Positions 48,630 through 61,445 of a stretch of 62,000 nt of DNA are shown in pieces (within the stretch, counting starts at the first letter, position 1; the number at the start of each line of letters is the position of its first letter). Origin of the DNA: Acanthaster planci (Eukaryota; Echinodermata; Asteroidea; Valvatida; Acanthasteridae). A program made the translations under genes and the position numbers. Under the pieces are notes generated by a model that saw only the letters and a program-made list of their open reading frames with translations, was not told the DNA's origin and ran no database searches. The stretch lies in NCBI RefSeq assembly GCF_001949145.1, contig NW_019091355.1, positions 4,368,838-4,430,837 on the forward strand, in the 5' to 3' direction.

Positions 48630-49966
48630 CTGGTTGCGGGAGGGCGGGAGCGAGACGAGGAGAGAGTGAGAGAGAGAGAAACGGAACACAAAGGCACAGG
48701 GGAAATAAAGTTTTAAGGGACATGAGCAGCCAGGAAATGAACGAGAAGATAGATCAATAAAAACGAGTATGAGAGAAGAGGGGAAAAAAGAAGCACAAAC
48801 ACAGAGAGAGGGGAAAGGAAGGTGGAATGGGAGGGAGAAAAGGAGAAAAATATAAATACGACTGAATCTTGCAACAATTCTTTGACCAGCACATCTACAC
48901 TGAACACAGCAAATAGCAATAGTACACAAATAAAAATGTAGGTATTTTTCATTAATGAGAATAACTTCATGTATCCTGGGAGGTGTACCCAAATGAGACA
49001 AATGTTTTCAAAAATGCAAATTGCAATGGCGCAATATTTTACAAAATGCACTGCATAAAAAGATACAAAGTCCAGAAAGATCAATAAGATACATTATTAT
49101 CCTCATACAGATACAAACAGGTGTATCTATGGATACTGATAGCAATACACAAGATTGTCACAAATGTGCAGACTGCTGAAGGATTAGACATATTGTTACT
49201 TTTATTGGACCTTTTCCTATACACTGTTTATATTCAATATCACACCCAAAGCAAAACAGTATCTACACTACGAGATACATCAATTAGTCTCCTTTCAAAC
49301 AAAATCCCTCAACATGTGCAGGTACGGTACATGTACATAAACCAACCTTGTCTGGTCAAAACCTTGTCTTGCCACAGCGGCAATAAAAAAAAATCCAATT
49401 TACTAGTACAAAATGATTTCCTCTTTACGGTAAAATAGTCCTTAAATTGTTTGCGTCTTATTATTTGACCGGAAACACTCGACACACGTTTATATGCTCA
49501 ACGACCGCATTTATATGTCTGTATTGTTTGACTTCCCCCTGAAATGGATTATTCAATTGATGGTGAAACGGGATGCTGTACGGTGGGAGGTCCTCTCTTG
49601 CTTCTTGAAGATGGACTTCGAACATCGAGATGCAACTCCCCCATTTTAAATTGAATAGGCACACACACACAGTTAACAGAGACTTCATGCACCGGCAAGA
49701 GTGCCGGTATCTTAGCAACAGCACAGGATGTAGGGACATCTGCTAAGATGCTGCCACAGTGCACGTAAATGCAACCTTCCATATCAATGTAAGTACTTGA
49801 CAGGACATTCGATCACAGCACTGAGCCCTTTGAAAATTGTGACAGGGAATTTACAATACAAATGTCGGTACATGTGCATGGCAGGTTCCTCAAAATATGG
49901 ACCATTAGATAGTATTCAACTTTGGGGGTTCATTTTTCCTGAAGAGAACGGCAGTGAATTAATTCC

Positions 49967-50699
49967 NNNNNNNNNNNNNNNNNNNNNNNNNNNNNNNNNN
50001 NNNNNNNNNNNNNNNNNNNNNNNNNNNNNNNNNNNNNNNNNNNNNNNNNNNNNNNNNNNNNNNNNNNNNNNNNNNNNNNNNNNNNNNNNNNNNNNNNNNN
50101 NNNNNNNNNNNNNNNNNNNNNNNNNNNNNNNNNNNNNNNNNNNNNNNNNNNNNNNNNNNNNNNNNNNNNNNNNNNNNNNNNNNNNNNNNNNNNNNNNNNN
50201 NNNNNNNNNNNNNNNNNNNNNNNNNNNNNNNNNNNNNNNNNNNNNNNNNNNNNNNNNNNNNNNNNNNNNNNNNNNNNNNNNNNNNNNNNNNNNNNNNNNN
50301 NNNNNNNNNNNNNNNNNNNNNNNNNNNNNNNNNNNNNNNNNNNNNNNNNNNNNNNNNNNNNNNNNNNNNNNNNNNNNNNNNNNNNNNNNNNNNNNNNNNN
50401 NNNNNNNNNNNNNNNNNNNNNNNNNNNNNNNNNNNNNNNNNNNNNNNNNNNNNNNNNNNNNNNNNNNNNNNNNNNNNNNNNNNNNNNNNNNNNNNNNNNN
50501 NNNNNNNNNNNNNNNNNNNNNNNNNNNNNNNNNNNNNNNNNNNNNNNNNNNNNNNNNNNNNNNNNNNNNNNNNNNNNNNNNNNNNNNNNNNNNNNNNNNN
50601 NNNNNNNNNNNNNNNNNNNNNNNNNNNNNNNNNNNNNNNNNNNNNNNNNNNNNNNNNNNNNNNNNNNNNNNNNNNNNNNNNNNNNNNNNNNNNNNNNNN
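49967..50699. other. Assembly gap (733 N)
   Basis: This is a run of undetermined bases upstream of the S1 exon. A missing 5' exon of the channel gene could lie here. Open frames spanning it are artefacts. Confidence 0.99.
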
Positions 50700-52810
50700 T
50701 TTTCCGTCAATTTTGTGCTCTTTTTTTCATGGCTTTTTTTTTTTAAAGCTACATATTCCTTAGGTGCTTTAAATACATCAGTTAAAGTATATACTGAATT
50801 CTCCTTCTTGTTGAGAGAAGTTTTGGAACCAAGTCCTCTGGTGACAAAACATTGACGTAAAACTTTAAATGAATTCAACTCCATTTGATTTGCACTGGTA
50901 GCCAACCAAATGTCCACCAAATGTACACATTATGCCTAATTATCCCCAAATAATCATTTTTATAAATTTGAGGGTGCTAATTTGTATTTTACATGATCAA
51001 AGTCACTCTTTTAGAAATTTTGAAAAATGACATCCAGAGTTGCAATTTGGTCCATTTTATGAAGAACATGCCACATGTACATACTGGTATGCACGAACAA
51101 ATGTCTTTACAGCACTACATGTAAGTGATAAGATAATGATATGCATATGAATAATGCATGAATACATGCAGTCCACTCCATTTGTACATGATATTCTTTA
51201 AAAGCTCTTCAAGTACAAACCAGCACTTGTCACGTGCCCTCATTCCCAACTATCCCTTCTGTGGACTGTGACAATGCACATTCCTTTGAAGACTACTGGT
51301 AAAGTACCTCCTAGACATGCCCCTTGACAGGACTTTTTCCTCATCTGTACATCCCCAACAGACAGAACACAGGTGGTTTTCCGATCAAACTTAGTTGGAT
51401 TTCTGTGGGGCCTTGCGCTCTGGATGTTGAGCACAGGTACCCAGGTCTGTGAATGTTGGTAGGGGTACCCTGTACACATGGACGTACAACCAAGTATTAG
51501 TTTATGTTCCCGTTATTAGTTCTTATGCCTAAACATTCAGTTTTATTGAGTTCTGCTCTACTTAAAGTTGTATTAAAAAGCTACGCTGACTGCTCACAAA
51601 TAAGTCACGGTGGATGTGTCAGAAGAACTAAGAAATGAAAAGTTGACAAGTACCACTGAGTATGAACCCAGCAATTATAACCCCAACATTCCAAGCATGT
51701 ATCCCAATATCCAAAGGATAGAACGCATGGCGCGAAACACAGGGAAGGGGACCGGTAAGTCGATGTACCGTCACATCAGCAGTACCGGTACGTGCTTCCC
51801 TGATGAGTTTTACTTGTGCTTTGAGCACTTCCTCAAGCATGTTCTTTGGGTGGATCACTGTGCAGGCTACCACTGAATTGAAACCAGGGAGCAATTTCTG
51901 TCTTGAAAAGAATATTGATGTCCATTTCAATGTCAAACCTGACAGATGAAGCATTTTATTCTGTATATTTTGACTGCACACGGGATACCAACTAAGTTGT
52001 AACAAAAGAAAAAAAAACCTCATTTACCCTTTTATTGAGACTACAGGTACGTATAAAATGGTTTTGGGTGTTGAAATGCAGATATTTATAACCATAAGGG
52101 GACACTGCTAATGAGACTGACCCTTTAATTATATCATATCTAATCCGGAAAACTGCGTCTACATGTACATGTACACCAAACATCTCATCTACAACAAACA
52201 GACCAACATAAAGAGACAGCGTGCAGTTTTCCTAAAATACAAAGTAACTTCATACATTGTACTGCACTGGTACCATAGTCTACAGCTAATGTACAAGTAA
52301 CATAATTTTTACTCTTTATGGTAAAACCAGATTGACTCTAATCACTGTACAAAAATGTACATGTAAGTGTACAGACACCACATAAAGAGGAAAGTGAAAC
52401 AAAGCTGCAGGTACAGTGCATACAGCGTGCATGTAGGATGGTCAGGAAAGAGACAGCAGACTTTGTGAACAAACAAAAACAGCAAGCAATGAAAAAAGCT
52501 ATAAAATTTCATGCATCGGTTTATAAGTATGGATACATGTACAGCATTATGCAGCTGAGGTCTGCTCAAATCCACTGGTGCAAATGTGCATCACATACAT
52601 GTAACAATGGTACACAAGTCGCGCACTGTTTCCTCATCTACATTGTACATGTACAGGTACACTGATTTGTCGATATCGGTTGATCATACAATGTACATTC
52701 GCATTCCGCAGTCTATTCTGTGCAAGATCACATCTTAAAGCAAAACCAAAAAAAAAAAAACAAAGAAAGTGACGGAAGTGTGCATGATAATGAAATTACA
52801 CAGTAATTCA

Positions 52811-52930
52811 GGCTGTGTACGAAAACGGGCTTCCAGAGCTACGGCTAGGTCTATTGTCTGCGCGTCTCCACGCATTTCCGATGGAGGGAAGACCTAGACC
52901 TAGCCTTAGACAAGAGACTCGGATACCGCC
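52811..52930. mobile_element. Family C MITE, copy 3
   Basis: This 120-bp copy runs GGCTGTGTACGAAAACGGGC to GAGACTCGGATACCGCC. Flanking triplets are TCA and TTA, so a 3-bp duplication would have one difference. It shares the conserved body CTTCCAGAGCTACGGCTAGG with the other copies. Confidence 0.85.
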
Positions 52931-55182
52931 TTAGCCACTTGCAAGAAAAAAAGCTGCGATGTATGCTTGAAACAGGGAAGCTGAAAAGTACCAGTAGAGG
53001 ATAATGACATCTACAATGTACCAGTGGGACCCGATCTTCAAAGTGACGTACCCATCCCAAAATGAAGACTTACCTGTGTGAGTCTGTGAGATAAATGACA
53101 TGGGACCCCATGCAAAGTGTGAAATATACCACAACCTATAGGGTGCATTTCATGCACCACATGGTACACCCACGTGATGGGGATGGGCACGGCAGCGAGG
53201 TGATGAGGTGGGAAGGGGGTGATTGAAAAATGAGGTGAAAAGAAGAAAATAAACATGGTTAGAAATTGAGTCAATTCAAAGCGCCATGAGTAGGCATCAG
53301 TGAGTTGGAAGTCTCCACTATTAAACTATGCACGTACTTGTAATCAAACGAAAGGTCTTGAAGCCCCTAAATACAAATTGCTCTTGGTACAGAATTGGTA
53401 CGCAGGTTAAACGGAGGTTGAAAATAATAGGCCTTCATCCCATTGTTGTGCTACTGCACATTCACAGTACATGTATGTATGTACCATAGACTGCTATCAT
53501 GATCCATCTTAAGGGTTCAAGCTTACCACTGATCCAACCTCTTTTAAATAAAGCCTTTGAGAAAGATTCTGCTGGAATTGAAACGTCAGGCCCTTCACAT
53601 TCTGTGCAAAATTTTATGCGTTAGATACCAGTACATGTACACATGTGCAATGCTAGCCAGTATTCCTTGGACCTACATGTACATGTATTTTATCGTGCCC
53701 TGATTTCTACCAACTACACGTAAAATGTTCTGCAAGGTTTATTGAATATGCCTTTGAACAATAATAGTTTCTCAATTAGAAATTACTTTCACAATAAACA
53801 GACACAAGGGTTTACACACTGTAGATGTACAATATGCATGTACATGTACTCAATTAGATGTAATCATTAAAAAACACCACAGGTGAACCAACTTGATTGA
53901 ATTGCTGTGCAAGTACGGTATACCAACAAACGTAGCTGTGCAGAGAGAAGTAAAATCCATACAGTACTTGTAGATTGACAATACACAAGATATGTTAGAC
54001 GGTAGTGTCTTGAACTCCTACTGGGGACCACGTAACACAATGATTTTATTACAACCCTTGAAACTGCTTTCTTTGTTTCAATGAACCATACTTTCAGTTT
54101 CTGTTTTGCTATATTTTGGGGTTTTCACAACTACTGTAAAGCCCCCTCACAAGTCTGGAAAAGCTTGGCAATTTTTAATGCTTGAAATAGTAGATTTTTC
54201 AATACACTTACCATTACCTCAAAAAGGTTTCAGTTTTCAAGTACTTATAAAAAGTACAAAGATGTAAACAAAACATGAGTTTAATAAAAATACGCTGCAC
54301 CGACCCTTACACCAACCACACACTGTACAGAACATGTACAACAGGACCAACGTTTGTAGCACTTGCTCTTCATAAACCACAGAGGTTGTGCTTTACTACG
54401 GCAGGAAATCGTGCTGTTGCTCATCCACAATGTCACGGTGTAAATGTGCCTAGGGTTGTACGCACTTGAAGATTTCTATTGACGCGTCGATGATTTCACC
54501 CCGGCCTCGGGTGGATGGAAAATTGTATCAGGCTTGGATGATAAAGGATTGTGAGGGTTGAGTAAGCATCTTGTTTTTCTTGCGTTCCCTGCGGTTTCTG
54601 TGAAATAGACGGAGGTTCTCCTGACACAAAACAGGCTGTTAACACGCGCTACCAATTGGGCTCAGATGGTCAACTGATTAAGAACCGACAGCGCAAGACC
54701 ATTTGTTGTGTTATTCAAAGGCACCGATGTATTAACTGATCATTGTGCTCACGTATCAACATTCCTGAAACCATCTAAGCTCCAGTTCATCTGAGCTACC
54801 AGTACATGTACATGTATACCTGTAGATCTTATCTTCACGCACATGTACCTCTCTAGCTCTTGCATAATTTAAATAACGCAGCCCTGACCAGCATATAATG
54901 AGGGACGAGTTATAAGAGCAGAACGATTTTCTGTTAATATTGTGTTGATCTGCTCCCAATCAATTAGTTCTGAGAAATGAACAGATGTTGCAGGCCTCTA
55001 AAACAGGTCAATCGGAAGTACAAGACACTGCTGTAAGGATAAACGGCCACTTTCCTCAATGTCATACCTTCCAGGTACAGGTCCAGTACACACGGGTACA
55101 CATCTACCAGACCTGGCAATTTTTGAGGTCAAATTAAACAGTTGCCTGATTGCCAGGTAATCTCATATTCACCTGATCACCA

Positions 55183-55225
55183 GTTACATGTACATGTATG
55201 TACATGTACATGTATGGTACCTGCC
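55183..55225. repeat. TACATGTACA palindromic cluster
   Basis: Consecutive overlapping ACATGTACATGTATGTACATGT words occur here. Similar clusters lie at about 56550-56655, 60418-60450 and 61640-61682, with single copies scattered throughout the window. Confidence 0.7.
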
Positions 55226-56547
55226 TCTGTGTGTAGAATCTACATGTACGCATGTTTATGTAGACTGCACATTAGTTAAAACCTTTTCTAGCCCTCCCAT
55301 TGATTTCAAGGCTTCAGTAAGGAAGAAACAGAAATTGAGGAAAAATGGACAGTTCTTGTGAACCTGATTCTTTCACCAAATGTTTACATGTATCTCCATG
55401 AAACTCTCATTGAAACTGCATAACTCAACAGCTTGGAAAACTTCTGATTACAGTAGCAAGGTGAAATAAGGCGAGGTTTCGACAGGACGTTGTGTTTCCT
55501 CCCAATGGCCTTGTCTTCTTGGAAGACGAGGATGCGTAACTTCAATCTGGTTTTCTCTGAATACTAGTCGTGCGAAGTGAGCTCATGCGGTCCACATGTA
55601 GGTGAAGACCAATTGAATATTAAACTTTCCACAGATTTTTTGATGCCCCATTTTGCACTTTCCCTGTTCATGCTGTTCAGAGTTCCATATACCCGGACAT
55701 GTCCTTTGGTGAAGGGTATGCTGGTTACATGTACATGTACCGGTATCCTGCTTTTGCGTCTTTATCAAATGCCATCTTAGGGGGGGGACTCTGCTGCGGT
55801 TTTGTGTTCTCATTGGTACATGTACATGTATTCTGAGAATTCACTAAAAGTATTAATTTTGTACCGTACATGAAGTTTATTTACATACCTATTTCATTAA
55901 AAATCTACAATGTGTACCAGTACATGTATATGTATTATATATATATATGTATTATATACATATGTATGTATATGTGGCGCGTCTGCATGTATGATAAAGT
56001 CACTTATGAACTGGATACACGATCAAAATGTGCAGCGAGGCAACTTTTGAACCAGTTGAGTAACGAGGTGCAAAATTCGTGAGCATTCTAAACACATATG
56101 TGAAGCTGATCCTTCGATCGTCAGGTTTCGTCTGAAGATTTTGAATGAATTTTTCTACAGCAAACAGAGCAAACGAAGAATGTTATGCAAAAGAGACAAA
56201 AATCCATGGGAAGTACATGTACATGTACACATGTACCCGGTGCGTGCACACCATATGACAATGCAAAGCATCGTTCAAATGCACTAAATACTTGTAGACC
56301 AAAACTGACTACTAATTAATTGCTGGTATTGGTAGAACATTTATATGACCAAAGTTGGTGGTGTGTTAAATTCAACAACAGATGTGCATGAGCACAAATA
56401 CATAATTTTATTATAGCAATGAATAACGTCACCACTGTACAGGTATATATTGTGCAGATATTGACAAGTACAACTTTCTGGTATACATTCATGTATGGTA
56501 CTGAACACAACCAGCCCTATGGCCCTCTGACAAATTTGCAGGAATAC

Positions 56548-56655
56548 TGTACATGTACATATGTACCGGTATGTACATGTACTGTACATGTACGAGTTCT
56601 ACATGTACGCACGTGTACTGTACATACATGTACATGTAATGTACATGTAACATAT
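56548..56655. repeat. Dense TACATGTAC/ACCGGTA cluster
   Basis: About 100 bases consist mostly of TGTACATGTACA, TATGTACCGGTATGTAC and CTGTACATGTAC units, all self-complementary. It lies upstream of the recognised exons of the channel gene. A microsatellite-like origin is most likely. Confidence 0.7.
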
Positions 56656-59600
56656 AGACCTACTGCCAGTACTAGTGCACCATTCCCAACATAAGTCTGT
56701 GAAGTGAGTTTCTTTAGGCCACCCTAATAGACCTGCGCATCGGCAAAATAATAAATTTTGGGGGGGCATAAAACGATGTCCAAAAGCTGCCACACTTGCT
56801 TAATCGACTGGAATCCTGCTACTGTGTAATTTCAAACTGTTTTTGACGGGGTACGGTTGAGTAACGTGTACAGTAAAGGAGACCCTCTAGTTCCCTGTAC
56901 ATTTAGTCAGGCATTCATTTTCAGATGACGTCATTTCTGGATTATACCAGAATATTTCCATCTGGGAACCAGACAAATGACGTACAAGCTGAAAATGCTT
57001 CAAAACAGTAAAACGTATGAGGGCTAGTCTATTTTAGTGTTGGTTGCAGCCGGCGTTACGTGCGCATCCAGTCGTGATGGACATTGTGCGTTATACGTAC
57101 ATCATTCCCTCCCCCCCAAAAAAGGGAAGATAAAAAAAAGCTGCATGATCTTGGCCTTAACATGTACAATTCGTGCCTGGCCATCGAGGTAAACCAAACC
57201 TGTGTGTCTATGAGTTTTGTGAGAGTTGAAAATACCGGTAGTTGAATGAGCTCCACAGACCATGCATGACCTCTCCCACTCCGGGACTCCCCCCCCCTCC
57301 CAACAAGGGTTGAAAGAATCCATACCGGTGCCTGCAAACAATCAATTGTCTGTTATTCGGCAATAATACCCGGTACGTCCCACTATTCCAGACATATTAA
57401 GCGACTGTCTGTTGTTATCAATGAACTGTCATTTACACCATGATAAACACTCCATATCAATTCCTGGTATTATCGCAGTCTGGGATGGCAATTTCCTCAA
57501 ACTAATTTGAAAATACTACTGATGATCAAGATCGCTTTCTGACAACTACACGTACATGTCTGTCTGTATGCAATTTTAATGCCATTTGGATGTCCTTCTG
57601 AATGGAGCTGTGCAAGCATGTACACGTACACACACTGTCGTTCCATCTTCAAACAGCTCGGCTGCAGTAGTAAGGATTTTTTTTATGTGCTGACATTTTT
57701 CGTGTGTTGTGGCACACTTCCCCAAACAAGTTTTGTTTCAATTCAACAGCTTACTTCACAAAATTGTGGTTATTTGCCTTTTAAACAGCACCGCTTTCTA
57801 ATAAAAAACTCATGTTTCACTTTTGTAACTGGTGTCGTGCTTCATACTTTTACCAACAGTTTGATCCCCCGTCTTTTGAATGGCATAAATACATGTACAT
57901 TACATAGTCCACCTTTTCTTATGGCAAAGTTCTTTTCTTTTGTTTTTTTTTGCAGAAAGTTTGGTGTGGTCAACCTCTTGAAAAGGCAGGGTTCGTTTCT
58001 CTTAAACAGCACGGTTCACTTACCAGAATGGAAGGTCACATTTTTCTCTTAACAGTTTCACACTTTTTTCAATAATACTGTTCAAATGAGCATGGTTATT
58101 GGTTAACATTTGAAATCGTGCTTTACTTGTTCAAAGGTTGTGGCGTGGAGTTGTACTATCAAGTCAATGTACAGTAATCCTCAAATCCTACGATCCAATC
58201 AATTCGTTTCACCGTAAGTCAGTGTCCATGTTTCGGGTAGGGATGAGAGACAAATTTGAGTACTGTTTTGAAAACAGGGGTCTAAAATTCATTTATTCAG
58301 ATGGCAAGCTCCTACCGGCAGTACAGACTGTCCAAAACACAAAAACTATTCATCATTTAAGAAACTTCCCTCAGCCTCCAGTACCATTCAATCTCCTCCC
58401 TCAGTCTACATTTACAGGCATGTCAAAATTCTCATCTCTATGTTCGGTCCCATTAAACTGTGTGTACATCTAAATTGCATGAGCATTCACCGATATCAGT
58501 AGAGGTGGATTCCAGAACACTGACACCAAGGAAGCAAAGGGCTTCATGTACTAGTTCATGTACGTGTGCCCGTTGAGACCACAGGTTTTAAATGTCATCA
58601 GTCATAGCCAGTGCATCTGCAAAGGTCAGTTAACTCTGAGTTTATGAACATACATGTACATGTGTAAGTTGAACACGATTTACAGTATGTTTTGGTACCA
58701 GGCTGCCATATGAAATTTAAGAAACTAACGCAGGCATTTGGTGTAGGTCTTTACTGCACTGAGGTACATGTAAGAAATTCTCTTGTGAGGAAAGTCGCGA
58801 CCGATTTGTGATTGTGTTTAATTGAGTCAAGACTGAGTTTAATGTTTACTGTAATTTAAAGTTAGGACTTAGAAATATGTGAATGAAACATTTTGGGCCC
58901 AAATTTGAGAAATTGGCACTCTCTGTCATAAAACCATGCATTATTAAATTGAAAGCATTGTGCTAATTTCCCACACGGTCTTCTTCATGTTTTGATGGTG
59001 GTTTCTATCAATTCTGTTAGTTCAAGTGCCACCACTCAAGTACAGTGTTATGTAGAGAAGGAGAAACCAACTGTAAAACACATGTTTGTGTAACAAGCAT
59101 ACCTCACGTTTTTAATGGTACTTCTGATGCAGAGTCTAAATTATTATACCTGGATGTGTACCGGCACGTACATGACGGCATCAACGGGTTCTGGTGCAAA
59201 GGTAACCTTTGGCATGAGGTCCTCCCTAAACCTTGAAATTCCAGGATATACAGTACTGTGTGTGCTGTCAGCAAATCTTTTGAAGAGCAAGGTCAGCATT
59301 GCCTGAACTTCAGGAAATGAAACGAGGAAGCTCAAAAGCTACACTTTAGGCACGTAACCTGCCGGTATCTGTCAGGCATGAAACTTGTGGTAAAATTAAT
59401 GGACATCACTGTACACGTACCGGTATACATGTAAAATTATTGGTATTAACTGAATGTCTAGAGATTCAGTGTCATTATGGAATTTGTCTATAATGTGGCA
59501 TGAAAACTCGAAATAATTTTCCAACACTTCAGTATAGTTTCTAAAGTTTACAGAATCGGCATCCTGTGATAACATGAGAGGATAGTCAAACACTTGGATG

Positions 59601-61339
59601 TCATCACATGGGTTTGTACATGTTCCTGTACATGTACCAGTGCACGGCCCATGCTTATGGGTGTCACCCGGATGTTTTCCATGGAAAGCAAACCATTTTA
59701 TTTTCAGTTGGGAAGGGGTAGAATTTCCAGGGGGCCCCTAATCAACTACATGCATGTAAAACAAAAAAATTAAATAACAGTGGAAAGGGGTAAATTTTGA
59801 GGATTTCTCAAGAAAATCTGGTGATTTTCATCCTCACTTACATCTGTTGTTTCACTTCTCTTGTTTTTCCTCCTTTTTTCCTTTTTATTTTTCAATTTCT
59901 TTTTTTCCCCAGTGGAGAAAAGTACTCCCCCTTGCCCACAATCACGATGCCCATGCCCAGGTACTTGTTAGGGGAACTTCACATGCTGAAATACGTAGAT
60001 AATACAAAGACCACTACATAGTGATTTTTATCCCCTCAACGCATTTTCGACTATCCCAACTAAAGAAAATGTATCCTTAACAGAGAGAAGGCCTACTTAT
60101 GCTTTCTTCTTCTACACTGTACCTTAGAGGACAGACAAACAAAAGGAACACAAATTTTTTCCTGTCCTCAGTGGTCGGTCCTCGGACCAATTCTGTCCTC
60201 TGTAGTACTTTTCCTTCCTCCATGGTGTTATGAAACACACTGGGTCAGCAGTGCCAAAGCGAAGACTCTGTGGGTTGCCCAGTTTTAAGCAAAAAACATA
60301 TCAATGCCCACATGTTCTCTGCTCAACAGGTCCACACAGAATTTGCACAAGGAAATGGACACATGTAATGTACTTATCCTCCGTGTTTTGAGCCCCAAAG
60401 GATGTGTTTCTTTCAATGTACATGTACCTGTACATGTACAGTGTACATGTAGGTTCAGCCACACAGTCATGAATTGATCGAGTCTGGAATTTTGGTTTTT
60501 AAAATGATCACTGTGGCAGTTTGTTCAATGTATACATACCTTAGAAAGTTACAGCGAACATAGAAAAAGGTATACTGTGCACATACCTATTGGCATTAAA
60601 ACATTTATCGGTACATATTTTCTACCAGCACAAAATTATACTGAGAACTGAACCAGGTAGAAATAAAGTCATTTTGCTGCATATTCAGACAGGATATCAA
60701 CGCGGCCTAATTAACCTTGGACAACGTTTTAATGAGTTGATTTGATGACAACGTTTATTTTTCCGGCCGGCAGGAATTTATGCGTACTTCGGCAACAATT
60801 TATGCAAGCATACCAGACGAGACACGTAGACACGCAAAAATGCATAGTATGGAACAGAAAAAAAAAAGGAATTGTGTTGAGCATTAAAAAAGAAGTCATC
60901 CTCCTCGCATCTTCCATCAATTTGTGCCATTTCCCCCAAAAGGTGTCCAGTCTACACCATGTCATAAGGCCAAGTAGTTGACAAACACAATACCCACCAG
61001 TGACCTTCTCCTTAGGAATGAGAAATCATCACTTCTTCCACCAGTGGCCTTAACTAGGACCCAATGTTATGTATCTTGGTAACCCATCCTCCAGACACTG
61101 TGAGCAAAATATGCACTGTTAATGTCGGGACTGATTAATCATTACCGGGGATAATTATACTGGTGCCGTAGAGCTGGTAATGAAAGTCTGAATTTGTTCA
61201 AAGAGCACCTGTGGCACTGTTAGCCCACATGCCAAATGAAACCTGTAAAATCCTGTTTACAAAATGGTATATAGAGGAAACTCCAGATGGCTACTTTCTG
61301 GTGAAAACTCAGGGACACAGGTACCAGTAGCGACTGCAA

Positions 61340-61445
61340 ACCCAACCATTGCAACAGCCGGGGTCAGGATTTGAACTCTGGTTGTAGTAGAGGTGGAAGT
61401 TGAAGAAGATACATACATGAAGCACTATGCCAACACAACAAAGAT
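61340..61445 (-). mobile_element. Second SINE-like sequence with pol III boxes
   Basis: On the minus strand an A-box-like TGGCATAGTGC is followed by a B-box-like GAGTTCAAATCCTGACCCC. The spacing (about 50 bases) is longer than in the copy at 39380 but within the range for tRNA genes with a long variable arm. No intact tRNA is claimed. Confidence 0.45.

Noticed and set aside
49797-50920. Frames of 334-352 codons across the second gap.
   Set aside because: Almost entirely undetermined bases; artefact.
53069-53134. Minus-strand frame ending WGPMSFISQTHTG before a strong GTAAGT donor, resembling the WAGVMISAQTLTG end of the S0-S1 linker.
   Set aside because: It leaves one base, whereas the S1 exon needs a phase-0 partner (a one-base join gives an early stop). 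The alignment also needs a gap. Probably chance.
53551-53592. AAGCCTTTGAGAAAGATTCT followed by GCTGGAATTGAAACGTCAGG, resembling a motif common in invertebrate repeats.
   Set aside because: Single copy here and remembered only vaguely; not enough to call an element.
54520-54640. Minus-strand frame ENLRLFHRNRRERKKNKML after a plausible acceptor.
   Set aside because: No GT donor occurs before the stop codon, so it could only be a terminal exon, with no partner seen.
57579-58052. 157-codon plus-strand frame.
   Set aside because: AT-rich, Phe/Cys-rich translation without domain features; no promoter or splice signals seen.
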